DNA of 64,000 nucleotides. It comes from Candidatus Saccharibacteria bacterium UBA2952 (GTDB lineage: Bacteria; Patescibacteriota; Saccharimonadia; Saccharimonadales; Saccharimonadaceae). Positions 25,219 through 34,063 of this stretch are shown here, piece by piece. A model generated the notes under the pieces. The model made no database searches. It had not been told where the DNA came from and was given only the letters and a program-made list of their open reading frames with translations. The first letter of the stretch is position 1, and every line of letters starts with the position of its first letter. The translations under genes and the position numbers were made by a program. The stretch spans positions 1 to 64,000 of the forward strand of contig DEBQ01000007.1 in assembly GCA_002348605.1 (NCBI GenBank), read 5' to 3'.

Positions 25219-25893
25219 GTGGGCTCTCAGCGGAGAATCGCACTACTTAACGCAGTAAATGCTATTAGCGAGCCTTCAGTACAATCGCTGGAAACCTTAG
25301 CAGGCGTGGCTTTAAAAAGCGACATAATAAAAAACATTCCCATATTGGGATTTGCTGTGGGGATAATCAAATCCTCAAAAAGTCTTCAAGATTATATATT
25401 GATAAGAAAAATTGCAAATTTTCTAATCGCACTTGAAACTAATTCAGTCGACGATGACTTACTAGAAGAAGGTATCCAAAATATCGAGAGAAATAGTGGG
25501 CAAGAAGCCCTGCTTAATTTAATAAATGAAGCAAAGGGTGAAAAAATAGCCAAAGCATTAGCGATGTTGTTAAAGGCTCATGCTGTAAGAAAAATCACCA
25601 GTGAGGAATTCAAGCAAGCCGCAGATGTCTTGACTCTTCTCTCTTATGAACAGTTAAGGCGTTTTCTAATGTTAGAAATTAAACCGTATGAGCCGGGCGA
25701 GCTCGGTTCATTAAATTCTGTGGGGCTATACGAAATTATGTATGATTCACCTGAAGTCTCCGTTTGGGATAATAGTGATCCTGATGTTAATGAAAAGTAT
25801 CAAAGCGAAGTAGATGGTGGGGTTATTCTGATGACGCCAACTCACGAAGGTCAAATATTAAAAGAAAATATTGATCTTAACAATCTGACCTAA
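25219..25893 (+). CDS. Unknown AT-rich accessory protein
   Basis: I cannot name this 224-residue protein. A hydrophobic hairpin-like segment (DIIKNIPILGFAVGIIKSSKSLQDY, about residues 35-60) precedes a helical domain with KAHAVRKITSEEFKQAADVL. The layout of a glycine/proline hydrophobic stretch, a D-KK-FL type helix and later K-A...I...F recalls a widespread uncharacterised family, but I cannot give its name. The gene starts with GTG 13 bases after glyS. It is clearly richer in A and T, with ATA, AAA and TTA codons, than its neighbours, which points to recent acquisition. A defence or immunity role is possible but unsupported. Confidence 0.7.
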   Translation: MGSQRRIALLNAVNAISEPSVQSLETLAGVALKSDIIKNIPILGFAVGIIKSSKSLQDYILIRKIANFLIALETNSVDDDLLEEGIQNIERNSGQEALLNLINEAKGEKIAKALAMLLKAHAVRKITSEEFKQAADVLTLLSYEQLRRFLMLEIKPYEPGELGSLNSVGLYEIMYDSPEVSVWDNSDPDVNEKYQSEVDGGVILMTPTHEGQILKENIDLNNLT

Positions 25894-25916
25894 CAATCGG
25901 CTATACTCATGACATA

Positions 25917-26390
25917 ATGAAAAATCAACAATTCTTAGGACTATTGTTTGCAGCGTCGATTGGCTTTATAAGCCTTGCGGTGGTTTTTGGCGAGATGATT
26001 CACATGTATGACAGAGCGTGGTGGTGGGATGACATGCTGCACGCGCTATCGGGCATATTGTTCGCGTACATAGGGCTGTATATGCTACATGTGCTTGAGC
26101 GAAAGAACGCCGTCAGACTGCACCCTATGACGATTCTGCTATTCACACTCTGCTTTGCCATTACCGCCGGCGTGCTGTGGGAGATATACGAGTTCGTACT
26201 CGACATTTCGTTCGGCTTTACCATGCAGCAATGGAACATGGGACCGCACGCGATCGTAATGGGCAACAGCTACCAGGGAATAGGGCTACGCGATACCATG
26301 CAGGATTTGATACTTGCGACCATCGGCGCATTCGTGACGGCGTTTGCGATAGCGATCCGCACTCGCCGCCGAACGATGTTAACTGTCTGA
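25917..26390 (+). CDS. YjdF/DUF2238-like integral membrane protein
   Basis: A 157-residue protein with four or five membrane segments. Conserved-looking polar residues sit in or near them: WWWDDMLHALSGILFAYIG and LWEIYEFVLD. This Asp-x3-His and Trp-Glu-Ile-x-Glu pattern resembles DUF2238/YjdF and VanZ-like small membrane proteins. Function is unknown. TATACT (25902-25907) ends 9 bases before the ATG with no ribosome-binding site. The end overlaps the convergent small gene on the minus strand by 12 bp. Confidence 0.78.
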   Translation: MKNQQFLGLLFAASIGFISLAVVFGEMIHMYDRAWWWDDMLHALSGILFAYIGLYMLHVLERKNAVRLHPMTILLFTLCFAITAGVLWEIYEFVLDISFGFTMQQWNMGPHAIVMGNSYQGIGLRDTMQDLILATIGAFVTAFAIAIRTRRRTMLTV

Positions 26391-26630
26391 CGCTACCGGT
26401 AGCGTCTCGGCCGGTACTTCGAGAATGCTCGCCAGGCGTTCAAGCTGCTGGAACTTGCAATATTTAATCGGTTCACCCATGGCTGAGTAAATGCGGTAAA
26501 AATGGTCGTATTCGACCGTTTCGCCTTTGAAGTTTTGCGCCCTGGTTGATTGGTCGATCCGAACGATATACCAGCCAGGAGTTTGTTCGGCGAGAATACG
26601 TTTAATTTTTGCGTAATGATTGAATGACAT
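26379..26630 (-). CDS. Small unknown protein
   Basis: An 83-residue soluble protein with a mixed strand/helix pattern. I do not recognise it. Support for a real gene comes from its promoter: TATACT on the minus strand (26637-26642) ends exactly 6 bases before ATG 26630, the spacing used by other leaderless genes in the window. It also has normal codon use. It is divergent from the LOR-family gene with overlapping control regions. Confidence 0.65.
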   Translation of the reverse strand: MSFNHYAKIKRILAEQTPGWYIVRIDQSTRAQNFKGETVEYDHFYRIYSAMGEPIKYCKFQQLERLASILEVPAETLPVASDS

Positions 26631-26636
26631 ACATTC

Positions 26637-26669
26637 AGTATAGGCCAGCCGATGGCGGACATGTATAGT
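26637..26669. promoter_or_regulatory. Compact divergent leaderless promoters
   Basis: A minus-strand TATACT (26637-26642) and a plus-strand TATAGT (26664-26669) face away from each other within 33 bp. Each is 6 bases from its start codon. The -35 region of each promoter must overlap the other's -10, so the two genes may be mutually exclusive or jointly regulated. Confidence 0.6.
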
Positions 26670-26675
26670 AAAGTC

Positions 26676-27281
26676 ATGAAACCACGCCTATTCGTTGAAC
26701 AAAAAATCACCGCGTTCGTGAACAAGTATAAAGTGTTCGGTGCCGACGAAGCAGGGAACCAGGCGGGCCTCGCTGCCTTGGCGCAGCAGAAGCGCCTGGC
26801 GTTCAAAGAGAAAGTCACGTTCTTTTCCGACGAACAAAAAACTGCCACCGCGTTCACGTTCCGCGCAGAAAAGGTACTGGACGTACACGGACGTTACTTC
26901 GTTGAAGATGCGAACGGCCAAATAGTCGGCATGTTCAAGAAAGAGTTCCTGAACAGTTTGATCAATAGTACATGGAAGGTGATGGACGCGAACGGTACGG
27001 AACTATTTACCGTAAAAGAAAGCAACGAAGTGCTCGCAGCAATCCGTCGTTTTGGCGGTTGGATTCCGATCGTCGGTGAAATCATTGAACTTGTGACATT
27101 GTTCTTGAAATATCACTTCGTGTTCCTTGATACAGCCGGTCAAGAAGTTGGAACGTACCAAAAGACGACATTGTTCCGCGACCATTACACGTTGTCGATG
27201 ACCGATGAAGCCTACGCTAAGGCCGACTGGCGGACTTTGGCGGCAATGGGCGTGGCGCTTGACGCACTGCAGTCGCGTTAG
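26676..27281 (+). CDS. LURP-one-related (LOR) family protein
   Basis: The 201-residue protein matches the LOR/tubby-like fold seen in LURP-one and scramblase-related proteins: repeated strand units such as FTFRAEKVLDVHGRYFVEDANGQIVGMFKKE and a central hydrophobic helix (RRFGGWIPIVGEIIELVTLFL in part). Bacterial members have no defined role, and membrane or lipid association is likely. The start is ATG 26676, 6 bases after TATAGT; the earlier ATG codons at 26652 and 26661 lie in the promoter. Confidence 0.8.
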   Translation: MKPRLFVEQKITAFVNKYKVFGADEAGNQAGLAALAQQKRLAFKEKVTFFSDEQKTATAFTFRAEKVLDVHGRYFVEDANGQIVGMFKKEFLNSLINSTWKVMDANGTELFTVKESNEVLAAIRRFGGWIPIVGEIIELVTLFLKYHFVFLDTAGQEVGTYQKTTLFRDHYTLSMTDEAYAKADWRTLAAMGVALDALQSR

Positions 27282-27304
27282 AAGATTTTTGTTCTTAAAA
27301 TTGC

Positions 27305-27310
27305 TACAAT
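27305..27310 (+). promoter_or_regulatory. Leaderless -10 box of the MMPL gene
   Basis: TACAAT with a preceding TG (TTGCTACAAT) ends 8 bases before ATG 27319. No clear -35 box is present, in line with an extended -10 promoter. Confidence 0.6.
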
Positions 27311-27318
27311 AGACGCAC

Positions 27319-29553
27319 ATGGGGAAAACTGATAAGCCGTCCGTTCCGAGCAAATGGCTACGAATACTATGGCCGGCATTGCTTATTGCCGTATGGTTCG
27401 CGGCGGGCGCCATTGGTGGGCCGTTCTTTGGCAAGATAAGCGAAGTAGCCGACAACGGTTTTGCCGGCTTTTTGCCGAGCAGTGCCGAAAGCACCAAAGT
27501 AAACCAAGAGCTTAAGAAGTTCCAGGACGACGCGACATTACCCACGATCGTCTTGTTCAGCGGGGACAAAGTGCTACCGGCCGGAACCGTAGAAGTCATC
27601 GACGCACAGGCCGGCGACATACAAAAGATCGAAGGCGTCACAGGGAATATCAGCCCTGCGACCGTATCGGATGACAAAAAAGCGGCGTTCGTGGTGGTAC
27701 CGCTCGATAGTAAGGCAAAGCTGCAAGTCGTCATTGACGACGTCAGGGGCGTGTACGAAAAAGCCGACATAAAAGACGCGAAGCTTCAGGTAACCGGGCC
27801 CGCCGGTTTCGCGGCTGGGCTGAACAAAGCGTTCGCCGGCATCGACGGTATTCTTCTACTGACGGCGCTGGCAGTGGTGTTTGTCATCCTTATCATCGTG
27901 TACCGTTCAATCTTGCTACCGATCGTCGTGCTGATGACGAGTATCTTCGCGCTGAGCGCAAGCATAGTCCTGGTGTGGTGGCTGGCCAAGAACGATTACG
28001 TTGATTTGAACGGACAGGTGCAGGGAATACTGTTCATTCTGGTCATCGGGGCGGCGACGGACTACTCATTGTTGTTCGTGTCGCGCTACCGCGAAGCGCT
28101 GTATACCTACCGTTCGAAGTTCGACGCCCTCAAAGCGGCCTACAAGGGAGCGTTTGAGCCGATTATTGCCAGCGGCGGTACGGTAATCGTGGGGCTGATG
28201 TGTCTGTTGCTTTCGGATTTGAAGTCGAACAAGGCGCTTGCGCCGGTTGGTAGCATCGGAATCGCATTCGCGGTACTGGCCGCGCTGACATTCCTGCCGT
28301 CGGTGCTCTACGCGCTAGGCCGGACGAGCTTTTGGCCGGTTCGCCCGAGTGCTGACCCGGCCGCCGCGAAACGACATAAACAGCGCCTGGCACGTGGTTT
28401 TTGGCACAACGTTGGCATATTGGTCAACAAGCGCGCCGCGCTGACGGCACTGTTATCGGCGATGGTTTTGGTAGTATTCGCGCTGTTTTCGACGCAGCTG
28501 AAGGCCGACGGCGTGGCACAGAGTGACTTTATACTTGGAAAGTCAGAAGCGCGCGACGGCCAGGTCGAGCTGTCCGAACATTTCACGGCTGGCTCTGGAA
28601 GTCCGGCACAGATTTTGGTACCCGAAAGGCTTGTGGGTAGAGCCGTGGAGGTCATTGACGGCACCAAAGGTACTGACGGTGTGAATGCGCTTGCGACAGG
28701 TGTGGAGCCAGGGATAAAACCGCTTGGTAACGCCGAGGCAATAATAAAAGACAAGATACGGAGGGGCATAGAAGCCAATACACCGGCTGAAGCACGCGCC
28801 TTCGTACCGTTAGACACGCTGGTAGAAGCGGCGTATCCGTTCAAGAGCGCCATTCCAAAGACGGCTGACGGGAACGCACTGTTACAGGTGACGTTGACCG
28901 ATAAAGCCGACGGTGAAGCCGCTAAAGATACGGTGCTGCGTCTGCGGGACAAGCTTGGCAGGCTGAGTGATAGCATTTACGTTGGCGGGCCGACTGCCGT
29001 GCAGCTTGATACGCTTAAGGCCTCGATTCATGACCGTACGGTAATATTGCCAGCCGTACTCATTGCCATAACGATCATTCTGATGATACTGCTTCGGGCC
29101 ATCGTCGCGCCGATCATCCTGCTTGTCAGCACGGTGCTGTCGTTCGCGGCTACGCTCGGGGTCGCGGCGCTGCTGTTCAACCACGTGTTCGGCTTTCCAG
29201 GAGCCGACCCGGCGGTCATCCTATTCGGGTTCGTATTTTTAGTGGCACTGGGAATCGACTACAACATCTTCCTGATGACCCGGGTGCGTGAAGAAGCATT
29301 GAAACATGGCACTGCCGAAGGTGTGATAAAGGGACTGGTCGTGACCGGTGGAGTGATTACGAGCGCGGGTATAGTGCTGGCCGCGACGTTCGCGGCACTT
29401 GGGGTGATTCCCATATTGTTCTTGTTCCAAATCGCGTTCATCGTGGCGTTCGGCGTGCTACTCGACACCTTCGTCGTGCGTAGTTTGCTGGTGCCGGCAC
29501 TGATACGCTATATCGGACCATTTGTGTGGTGGCCATCAAAGCTTAAGAAATAG
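27319..29553 (+). CDS. MMPL-family RND transporter
   Basis: The 744-residue protein has the duplicated RND layout: one membrane segment, an external loop, five segments, then the same again (second half from about residue 375). The membrane motif GAATDYSLLFVSRYREAL and its counterpart ALGIDYNIFLMTRVREEA are typical of MmpL proteins, with the Asp-Tyr pair that carries the proton relay. MmpL-type transporters export lipids or hydrophobic compounds, mainly in actinobacteria. The substrate is unknown. A two-gene redox-like block follows with 7 bp spacing. Confidence 0.93.
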   Translation: MGKTDKPSVPSKWLRILWPALLIAVWFAAGAIGGPFFGKISEVADNGFAGFLPSSAESTKVNQELKKFQDDATLPTIVLFSGDKVLPAGTVEVIDAQAGDIQKIEGVTGNISPATVSDDKKAAFVVVPLDSKAKLQVVIDDVRGVYEKADIKDAKLQVTGPAGFAAGLNKAFAGIDGILLLTALAVVFVILIIVYRSILLPIVVLMTSIFALSASIVLVWWLAKNDYVDLNGQVQGILFILVIGAATDYSLLFVSRYREALYTYRSKFDALKAAYKGAFEPIIASGGTVIVGLMCLLLSDLKSNKALAPVGSIGIAFAVLAALTFLPSVLYALGRTSFWPVRPSADPAAAKRHKQRLARGFWHNVGILVNKRAALTALLSAMVLVVFALFSTQLKADGVAQSDFILGKSEARDGQVELSEHFTAGSGSPAQILVPERLVGRAVEVIDGTKGTDGVNALATGVEPGIKPLGNAEAIIKDKIRRGIEANTPAEARAFVPLDTLVEAAYPFKSAIPKTADGNALLQVTLTDKADGEAAKDTVLRLRDKLGRLSDSIYVGGPTAVQLDTLKASIHDRTVILPAVLIAITIILMILLRAIVAPIILLVSTVLSFAATLGVAALLFNHVFGFPGADPAVILFGFVFLVALGIDYNIFLMTRVREEALKHGTAEGVIKGLVVTGGVITSAGIVLAATFAALGVIPILFLFQIAFIVAFGVLLDTFVVRSLLVPALIRYIGPFVWWPSKLKK

Positions 29554-29560
29554 GGGAATC

Positions 29561-30178
29561 ATGAAAGAGTTTATACGACAAAAATTCCTTGCCATCGAAT
29601 GGACACTTGGCGGACTTGCCATCGTGCTGCCAGTCGTGGCTTGGCTTGGCGTAAGGACGCTGAACGGTATAAGCGTGTATGACATATTTCCACCACTTGG
29701 CCTCATAGCATTTGGGTTGATGTGGACCCACTTTGTCATGGGAGCACTGCGACGGTACTCGGGGTATGACAAAAAAGGGCACGGGCTATACATGCCAGTG
29801 TCGATGGGTTTGGTGCTTGGGCTGATCATTCTTCACCCGGGACTACTTCTGCTGCAGCTATACAAGGACGGGTACGGATTGCCCCCGCTCAGCTACCTGA
29901 CAGTGTATGAAAATCAAGAGGTGTATCTTGCTCTCGGCAGCCTTGGTCTGACCATATTCTTGGCGTTCGAACTGAAGCGATGGTTCGCTCACAAGACGTG
30001 GTGGAAATACATCGAACTGTTACAGATCATCGGTATGGCAGCGATATTCATTCACGCGCTTGAACTTGGCCGCGAGGTACGAACCGGTTGGTTTATGGGG
30101 GTGTGGTGGGTATATGGTATAACGCTTGCGGTAGCAGTCATTTATTCCCGGTTGGTATATAAGAAAAAGGAGGCTTAA
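29561..30178 (+). CDS. Six-pass membrane protein, ferric-reductase/cytochrome b-like
   Basis: A 205-residue protein with about six membrane segments and histidines at or near segment ends: MWTHFVMG, IILHPGLLLL and AIFIHALELG. This is compatible with a heme-binding ferric-reductase-like transmembrane domain, although the strict H-x13-H spacing is not met. A redox role is inference, helped by the cupredoxin gene 3 bp downstream. ATG 29561 has GGGG five bases upstream; an earlier in-frame ATG at 29522 lies inside the transporter gene. Confidence 0.7.
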   Translation: MKEFIRQKFLAIEWTLGGLAIVLPVVAWLGVRTLNGISVYDIFPPLGLIAFGLMWTHFVMGALRRYSGYDKKGHGLYMPVSMGLVLGLIILHPGLLLLQLYKDGYGLPPLSYLTVYENQEVYLALGSLGLTIFLAFELKRWFAHKTWWKYIELLQIIGMAAIFIHALELGREVRTGWFMGVWWVYGITLAVAVIYSRLVYKKKEA

Positions 30179-30181
30179 GGT

Positions 30182-30643
30182 ATGGAGCAAAACAAATCGT
30201 CATCAAAAGTCGGACTAATCGTAGCGGCAGCCGTCGTGCTGGTCGTTGCTGGCGTCGTGGTCTACGCCATGAACGATGAATCAAGTAAGACCGACGCCGC
30301 GTCGGAACAAACGAAGACGACTGATACCTCAAAGACGAATGGGTCTGTCGATACGTCCGAAAAAGCGGTTGTCGGCAGCACTGTCATAACGTTTACCGAC
30401 AAGGGCTTCGACAAAACGACGTACCGGTCGAAATCAGGCGAGGCGGTCACGGTAAAGAATGCATCGAGCATGGACATGCAGTTTTCGAGCGACGACCACC
30501 CAAGTCACCTGGAAAATCAGGAGTTGAATCTTGATGTCATGGGACCGGGTGAAACTGCTACGTTTACGCCTGCAAGCACCGGAACGTATGGGTTTCACGA
30601 CCACATTGAAGAGCAATTTACTGGTACGCTCATCGTAGAATAG
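30182..30643 (+). CDS. Membrane-anchored cupredoxin-like protein
   Basis: The 153-residue protein has an N-terminal membrane anchor (about residues 10-27), a Ser/Thr/Lys-rich linker, and a cupredoxin-like beta domain from about residue 63. Possible copper ligands are the histidines of SSDDHPSHLEN and the C-terminal YGFHDHIEEQF. The usual C-x(n)-H-x(n)-M loop is replaced by FHDH, so there is no cysteine and a blue-copper site is unlikely. It follows a GGAGG ribosome site and closes the transporter, membrane protein, cupredoxin run. Copper storage or electron transfer is possible. Confidence 0.78.
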   Translation: MEQNKSSSKVGLIVAAAVVLVVAGVVVYAMNDESSKTDAASEQTKTTDTSKTNGSVDTSEKAVVGSTVITFTDKGFDKTTYRSKSGEAVTVKNASSMDMQFSSDDHPSHLENQELNLDVMGPGETATFTPASTGTYGFHDHIEEQFTGTLIVE

Positions 30644-30689
30644 TCCTACAGACGACATTCTTACTACAGTTCTTCTGTACGCTACTTGC

Positions 30690-30695
30690 TACAAT
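30690..30695 (+). promoter_or_regulatory. -10 box of the KwaB-like gene
   Basis: TACAAT with a preceding TGC (TTGCTACAAT) lies 35 bases before ATG 30731. This gene has a leader of about 29 bases with AAAAAGG near the start codon, unlike the leaderless neighbours. Confidence 0.55.
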
Positions 30696-30730
30696 GAAAG
30701 CAAGACTATATAAGCTATAAAAAGGTACAA

Positions 30731-31705
30731 ATGGAAGAACCGAAACCAGACACGACTGATATTTTTTTGTGGGCCAACCGCACAGACGCCGTAAAGAACG
30801 ACTTAACGCTCGAACTATTCGTATTTAACAAGAACTACACGCCGTATGCGGTTAACTTGTCGAAAGCTCTCGACGCGCAGACACGAGCGCTGTTTGTACT
30901 CGACCTTATAAGCACCGTTAACTTCGGCGCTGGAACCGGCATGAGCGTACGCGATTATGAACTGTCGGAAGCCGAGGAAAACGTGCTACTCCGGACAGAC
31001 CTCGCAAATGTTGGCCGCGCCGAGACGTTGATTCACCTGGTTGAAAAGCAACGCGGCGATATTGTGCAGTTTTCAGAGACCGAACATGAATTCAAACGCG
31101 TAAAAGGTGTGCTACTGAAGGCAACCCGACCTGATGGGGAAGTGTTTTACGTGGCAAAAGCCGTCCAGCAATCGGGTGTCCTGCCTGGAGCAGTCAGTTG
31201 GCAGCTGTCGAACGGTACGTTCGCTCCGTTCGAGCCGGAAGTCGGGGTCAAACTGCCAAGTGATAACCAAGTACTTATCATTGGAAGCGACATATACGTA
31301 TTCAACCAGCCAAAGTTTGAAAAGTTATTCCAGTACGAGTATAAGAAGCAGCTGCTGGCCGATAAGAAAGTCGAAGAGATTTTGGCCACGTACAAACTAA
31401 GCCTTCCGGACGGATTGGATTTGCAGTCACTGGTACGCGAAAAACCAGGGGTTGTGAATAAACTGCAAAAGCTTGAAGTTGGCGGCATAACACAGGACCA
31501 GGCGGTTGATTACGCTGACACTATGCAGCTAGAACTGATGACAGACGACAACAACGCGATCATCATTATGGATGGCCGCGACCTGGATATGTTCGTAAAC
31601 TTGATTAACGAAGACTACATTACATCAGAAATCACGGGTAAGCGCTACGTCATAAAGAGTAAGAAACTACTTGATGAGCCCGAAGGCGAACCGCCGCGCG
31701 GTTAA
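30731..31705 (+). CDS. DUF4868 / KwaB-like protein
   Basis: The 324-residue soluble protein looks like DUF4868, the domain of KwaB from the Kiwa anti-phage system. The C-terminal signature VNLINEDYITSEITGKRYVIKSK and the central strand region with LIIGSDIYVFNQPKFEKLF fit that family. In Kiwa, KwaB works with the membrane protein KwaA. No four-pass KwaA is directly adjacent here, although membrane proteins lie upstream. The gene has its own promoter. Its stop overlaps the stop of the next, convergent gene by 3-4 bases. A defence role is inference; many DUF4868 proteins occur alone. Confidence 0.6.
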   Translation: MEEPKPDTTDIFLWANRTDAVKNDLTLELFVFNKNYTPYAVNLSKALDAQTRALFVLDLISTVNFGAGTGMSVRDYELSEAEENVLLRTDLANVGRAETLIHLVEKQRGDIVQFSETEHEFKRVKGVLLKATRPDGEVFYVAKAVQQSGVLPGAVSWQLSNGTFAPFEPEVGVKLPSDNQVLIIGSDIYVFNQPKFEKLFQYEYKKQLLADKKVEEILATYKLSLPDGLDLQSLVREKPGVVNKLQKLEVGGITQDQAVDYADTMQLELMTDDNNAIIIMDGRDLDMFVNLINEDYITSEITGKRYVIKSKKLLDEPEGEPPRG

Positions 31706-32472
31706 ACGACCAGTCGACGTTTGAGCTGCATCATGTCGAGCATGGCCTCGACGCGCTCAACCAGATCCTCACGAAAGAGGGCTGACTCTCCGTCATTGTC
31801 AGAGTTTGCCAAGGTGAGAGCCCGGAAGGCGAGATGAACATCGATCCGGTCATTATCGGCGATACGTTCATGATGGATCGGCTCGGGTACGAACAAGTGA
31901 GTATCGAATTCACCGGCTTCGGGCGAAGGTATGGCGACGGATTCACCTTCGCATCCGCGATCTGTGTAGACATCGCTATCAATACATGCAAGCGTCTTGT
32001 TTCGGTGTTTGAGGGCGTATGTATGAGTAGCTACGATCTCATCGGGATTATCGCTACGCAGATGATAACTAGTGGCGGCAACCGCACTCAGAAACAGACC
32101 ACGGTCACGCTGTACTTTTAAAAGCTTCTTTGGTGAGATATCAGGTTCGAATGCAGGCGGAATACCTATGACGCTTTGCTCAAGACTCGTGGTAACGACG
32201 TAATTGAGCAACGTGTTATCGAGGCCGTCGACGATACGTTCTGCTGAAAAGCTGTAGGCGACCGATGCCGACGTATCCAAGATGTCCATCAGGTAATCAC
32301 GACGATCTGGATCTTCGACTTCAAGGAATGGCGCCAAGTCCTTGCGCTCACCGATACCAAGTTTCCGCTCGACTTCGACGGTATCGATATAGCCTAGGCG
32401 GAAAGCCTCTTCAGTGCAGGCGATATCGTATAATCTTCCAAACACGCCTTGCTTATATTCCGGCTTTGACAT
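31702..32472 (-). CDS. Unknown soluble protein
   Basis: I do not recognise this 256-residue protein. It has a helical N-terminal third and a mixed strand/helix remainder, with a Cys pair (LACIDSDVYTDRGC). No membrane segment. The start is ATG 32472: a minus-strand TATACT ends 6 bases before it, and GTGACA stands 18 bases further up. In-frame ATG codons further upstream lie inside the divergent helicase gene and are rejected. It converges on the KwaB-like gene with overlapping stops. Confidence 0.72.
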   Translation of the reverse strand: MSKPEYKQGVFGRLYDIACTEEAFRLGYIDTVEVERKLGIGERKDLAPFLEVEDPDRRDYLMDILDTSASVAYSFSAERIVDGLDNTLLNYVVTTSLEQSVIGIPPAFEPDISPKKLLKVQRDRGLFLSAVAATSYHLRSDNPDEIVATHTYALKHRNKTLACIDSDVYTDRGCEGESVAIPSPEAGEFDTHLFVPEPIHHERIADNDRIDVHLAFRALTLANSDNDGESALFREDLVERVEAMLDMMQLKRRLVV

Positions 32473-32541
32473 GGAAGCAGTATAGCGCACCTGTCCAGTC
32501 AGTGTCACTAAACTTCTGCTAAGGACTGTATAATAAAAGGA

Positions 32542-34056
32542 ATGAAGCAAACCTTGGCGCTCGCCATTATGAATGAGGGGCATAACGTACTGTTGACCGG
32601 TCCGGCAGGGAGCGGTAAGACGTATGTGTTGAACCAACTTATAAAGCTGAAAAAGCACGAGGGCAAACACGTTAGCGTGACGGCGACGACGGGCCTCGCG
32701 GCGTCGCACCTGGGGGGCAGCACGATCCATAGCTGGAGCGGTATTGGCGTGCGCGACGAAATTGGGGCGCACTTCGTAGACTCACTCAGTAAAAGCCGAC
32801 GAGAGATTATTGAAAAGACCGACGTGCTTATTATTGATGAGATTTCGATGATGCACGACTTTCGACTGGACATGATTGACGCGATTGCGCGTATGGTCCG
32901 GCGCGAACCAGACAAGCCGTTCGGCGGCATACAGGTTATAATGAGTGGCGACTTTTTCCAGTTGCCACCGGTGAACCGGGCCGAAAGCATGGAAGGGAAC
33001 TTTGTGGTGTTTTCAAAAGCATGGGCAGACCTCGACCCGATGATATGCTATCTCGAAGAGCAGCACCGTCAGGATGACGACACCTTGTCGGCGATACTGG
33101 ACGCCATGCGTTCGCGTGATATTCGCCGCTCGCATGCCGAAGCCTTATTGGAGCGTGCGAATAAGCTGCCAGCTAAAGGGGTGGTATACACCGAACTCCA
33201 CACAGTGAATGTAGATGTCGACAAGCAGAACGAAGCTAAGTTAGATAGTCTTCCTGGCGATGAAATGATTTATACCCAAACGACCACAGGCAGTCAGAAC
33301 TACATCGAAAGTTTGCAACGGTCCGTACTAGCTCCGGCAGAACTACGCTTGAAGCAAGGCGCGTTGGTGATGGCGGTTAAGAATAGTTTGGACAGGAAGT
33401 ACGTCAACGGTAGTCTGGGCACGGTCGTCGACTTTGACCCAGCGACCCAGTACCCGATAGTTGAATTTACAAACGGCCGCGAGGTTACAATGCAGCCCGA
33501 CACGTGGGAGCTGCGCGATGGGGACAAAAAACGCGCCAGCATAACGCAGATTCCGCTACGCTTGGCCTACGCCATTACGATTCATAAGAGCCAAGGTATG
33601 ACGCTCGATGCGGCACTAATTGACCTTAGAAAAGCGTTTGTGGCTGGTATGGGCTACGTGGCGCTCAGCCGTGTACGAAGCCTGGACACGTTGTTCTTAA
33701 AAGGAATTAACCGTATGGCGCTTGAAATCAGCGAGACGGCTTATGATATTGATGACCAACTGCGGACGCGTTCAGCTGCAGATGCCAAACGGTTCGCTGG
33801 TTTAGAAACAACGCTTGAAAAGATTGAGCTGAAGAAAACGCCAAAGCAGTCGAGTGGCTGGTCGGAAAAAATCGAAAAAATGCGCGAAACCTATCCGAAT
33901 GCATATCGTCCATGGACGAAACTACAGGACGAACTGTTGAAGCAAGAATTTCAAAACGGCAAGTCAGTCAAGGAACTCTCTCAAACACTTGGCAGACATG
34001 AAGGGTCGATTACTATGCGCTTGCAAAAGCATTTCGGCGAAGACGTGGCGGTATAA
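32542..34056 (+). CDS. Pif1/RecD-like superfamily 1 helicase with C-terminal HTH
   Basis: The 504-residue protein has Walker A GPAGSGKT (K26), Walker B VLIIDEISMM, the motif III glutamine (MSGDFFQLPPV) and the late motif AYAITIHKSQGMTLDAALIDL followed by GYVALSRVRSLDTL. These are the marks of Pif1-type 5'-3' DNA helicases. The last about 50 residues (PWTKLQDELLKQEF...VKELSQTLGRHEGSI) form a helix-turn-helix or SANT-like unit that may bind DNA or a partner. TATAAT (32529-32534) ends 7 bases before the ATG. The role is likely in replication fork or recombination maintenance. Confidence 0.9.
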   Translation: MKQTLALAIMNEGHNVLLTGPAGSGKTYVLNQLIKLKKHEGKHVSVTATTGLAASHLGGSTIHSWSGIGVRDEIGAHFVDSLSKSRREIIEKTDVLIIDEISMMHDFRLDMIDAIARMVRREPDKPFGGIQVIMSGDFFQLPPVNRAESMEGNFVVFSKAWADLDPMICYLEEQHRQDDDTLSAILDAMRSRDIRRSHAEALLERANKLPAKGVVYTELHTVNVDVDKQNEAKLDSLPGDEMIYTQTTTGSQNYIESLQRSVLAPAELRLKQGALVMAVKNSLDRKYVNGSLGTVVDFDPATQYPIVEFTNGREVTMQPDTWELRDGDKKRASITQIPLRLAYAITIHKSQGMTLDAALIDLRKAFVAGMGYVALSRVRSLDTLFLKGINRMALEISETAYDIDDQLRTRSAADAKRFAGLETTLEKIELKKTPKQSSGWSEKIEKMRETYPNAYRPWTKLQDELLKQEFQNGKSVKELSQTLGRHEGSITMRLQKHFGEDVAV

Positions 34057-34057
34057 T
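34052..34057 (+). promoter_or_regulatory. Leaderless -10 box overlapping the helicase stop codon
   Basis: TATAAT contains the TAA stop of the helicase gene and ends 6 bases before the GH1 ATG at 34064. Confidence 0.65.
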
Positions 34058-34063
34058 TAGAGG

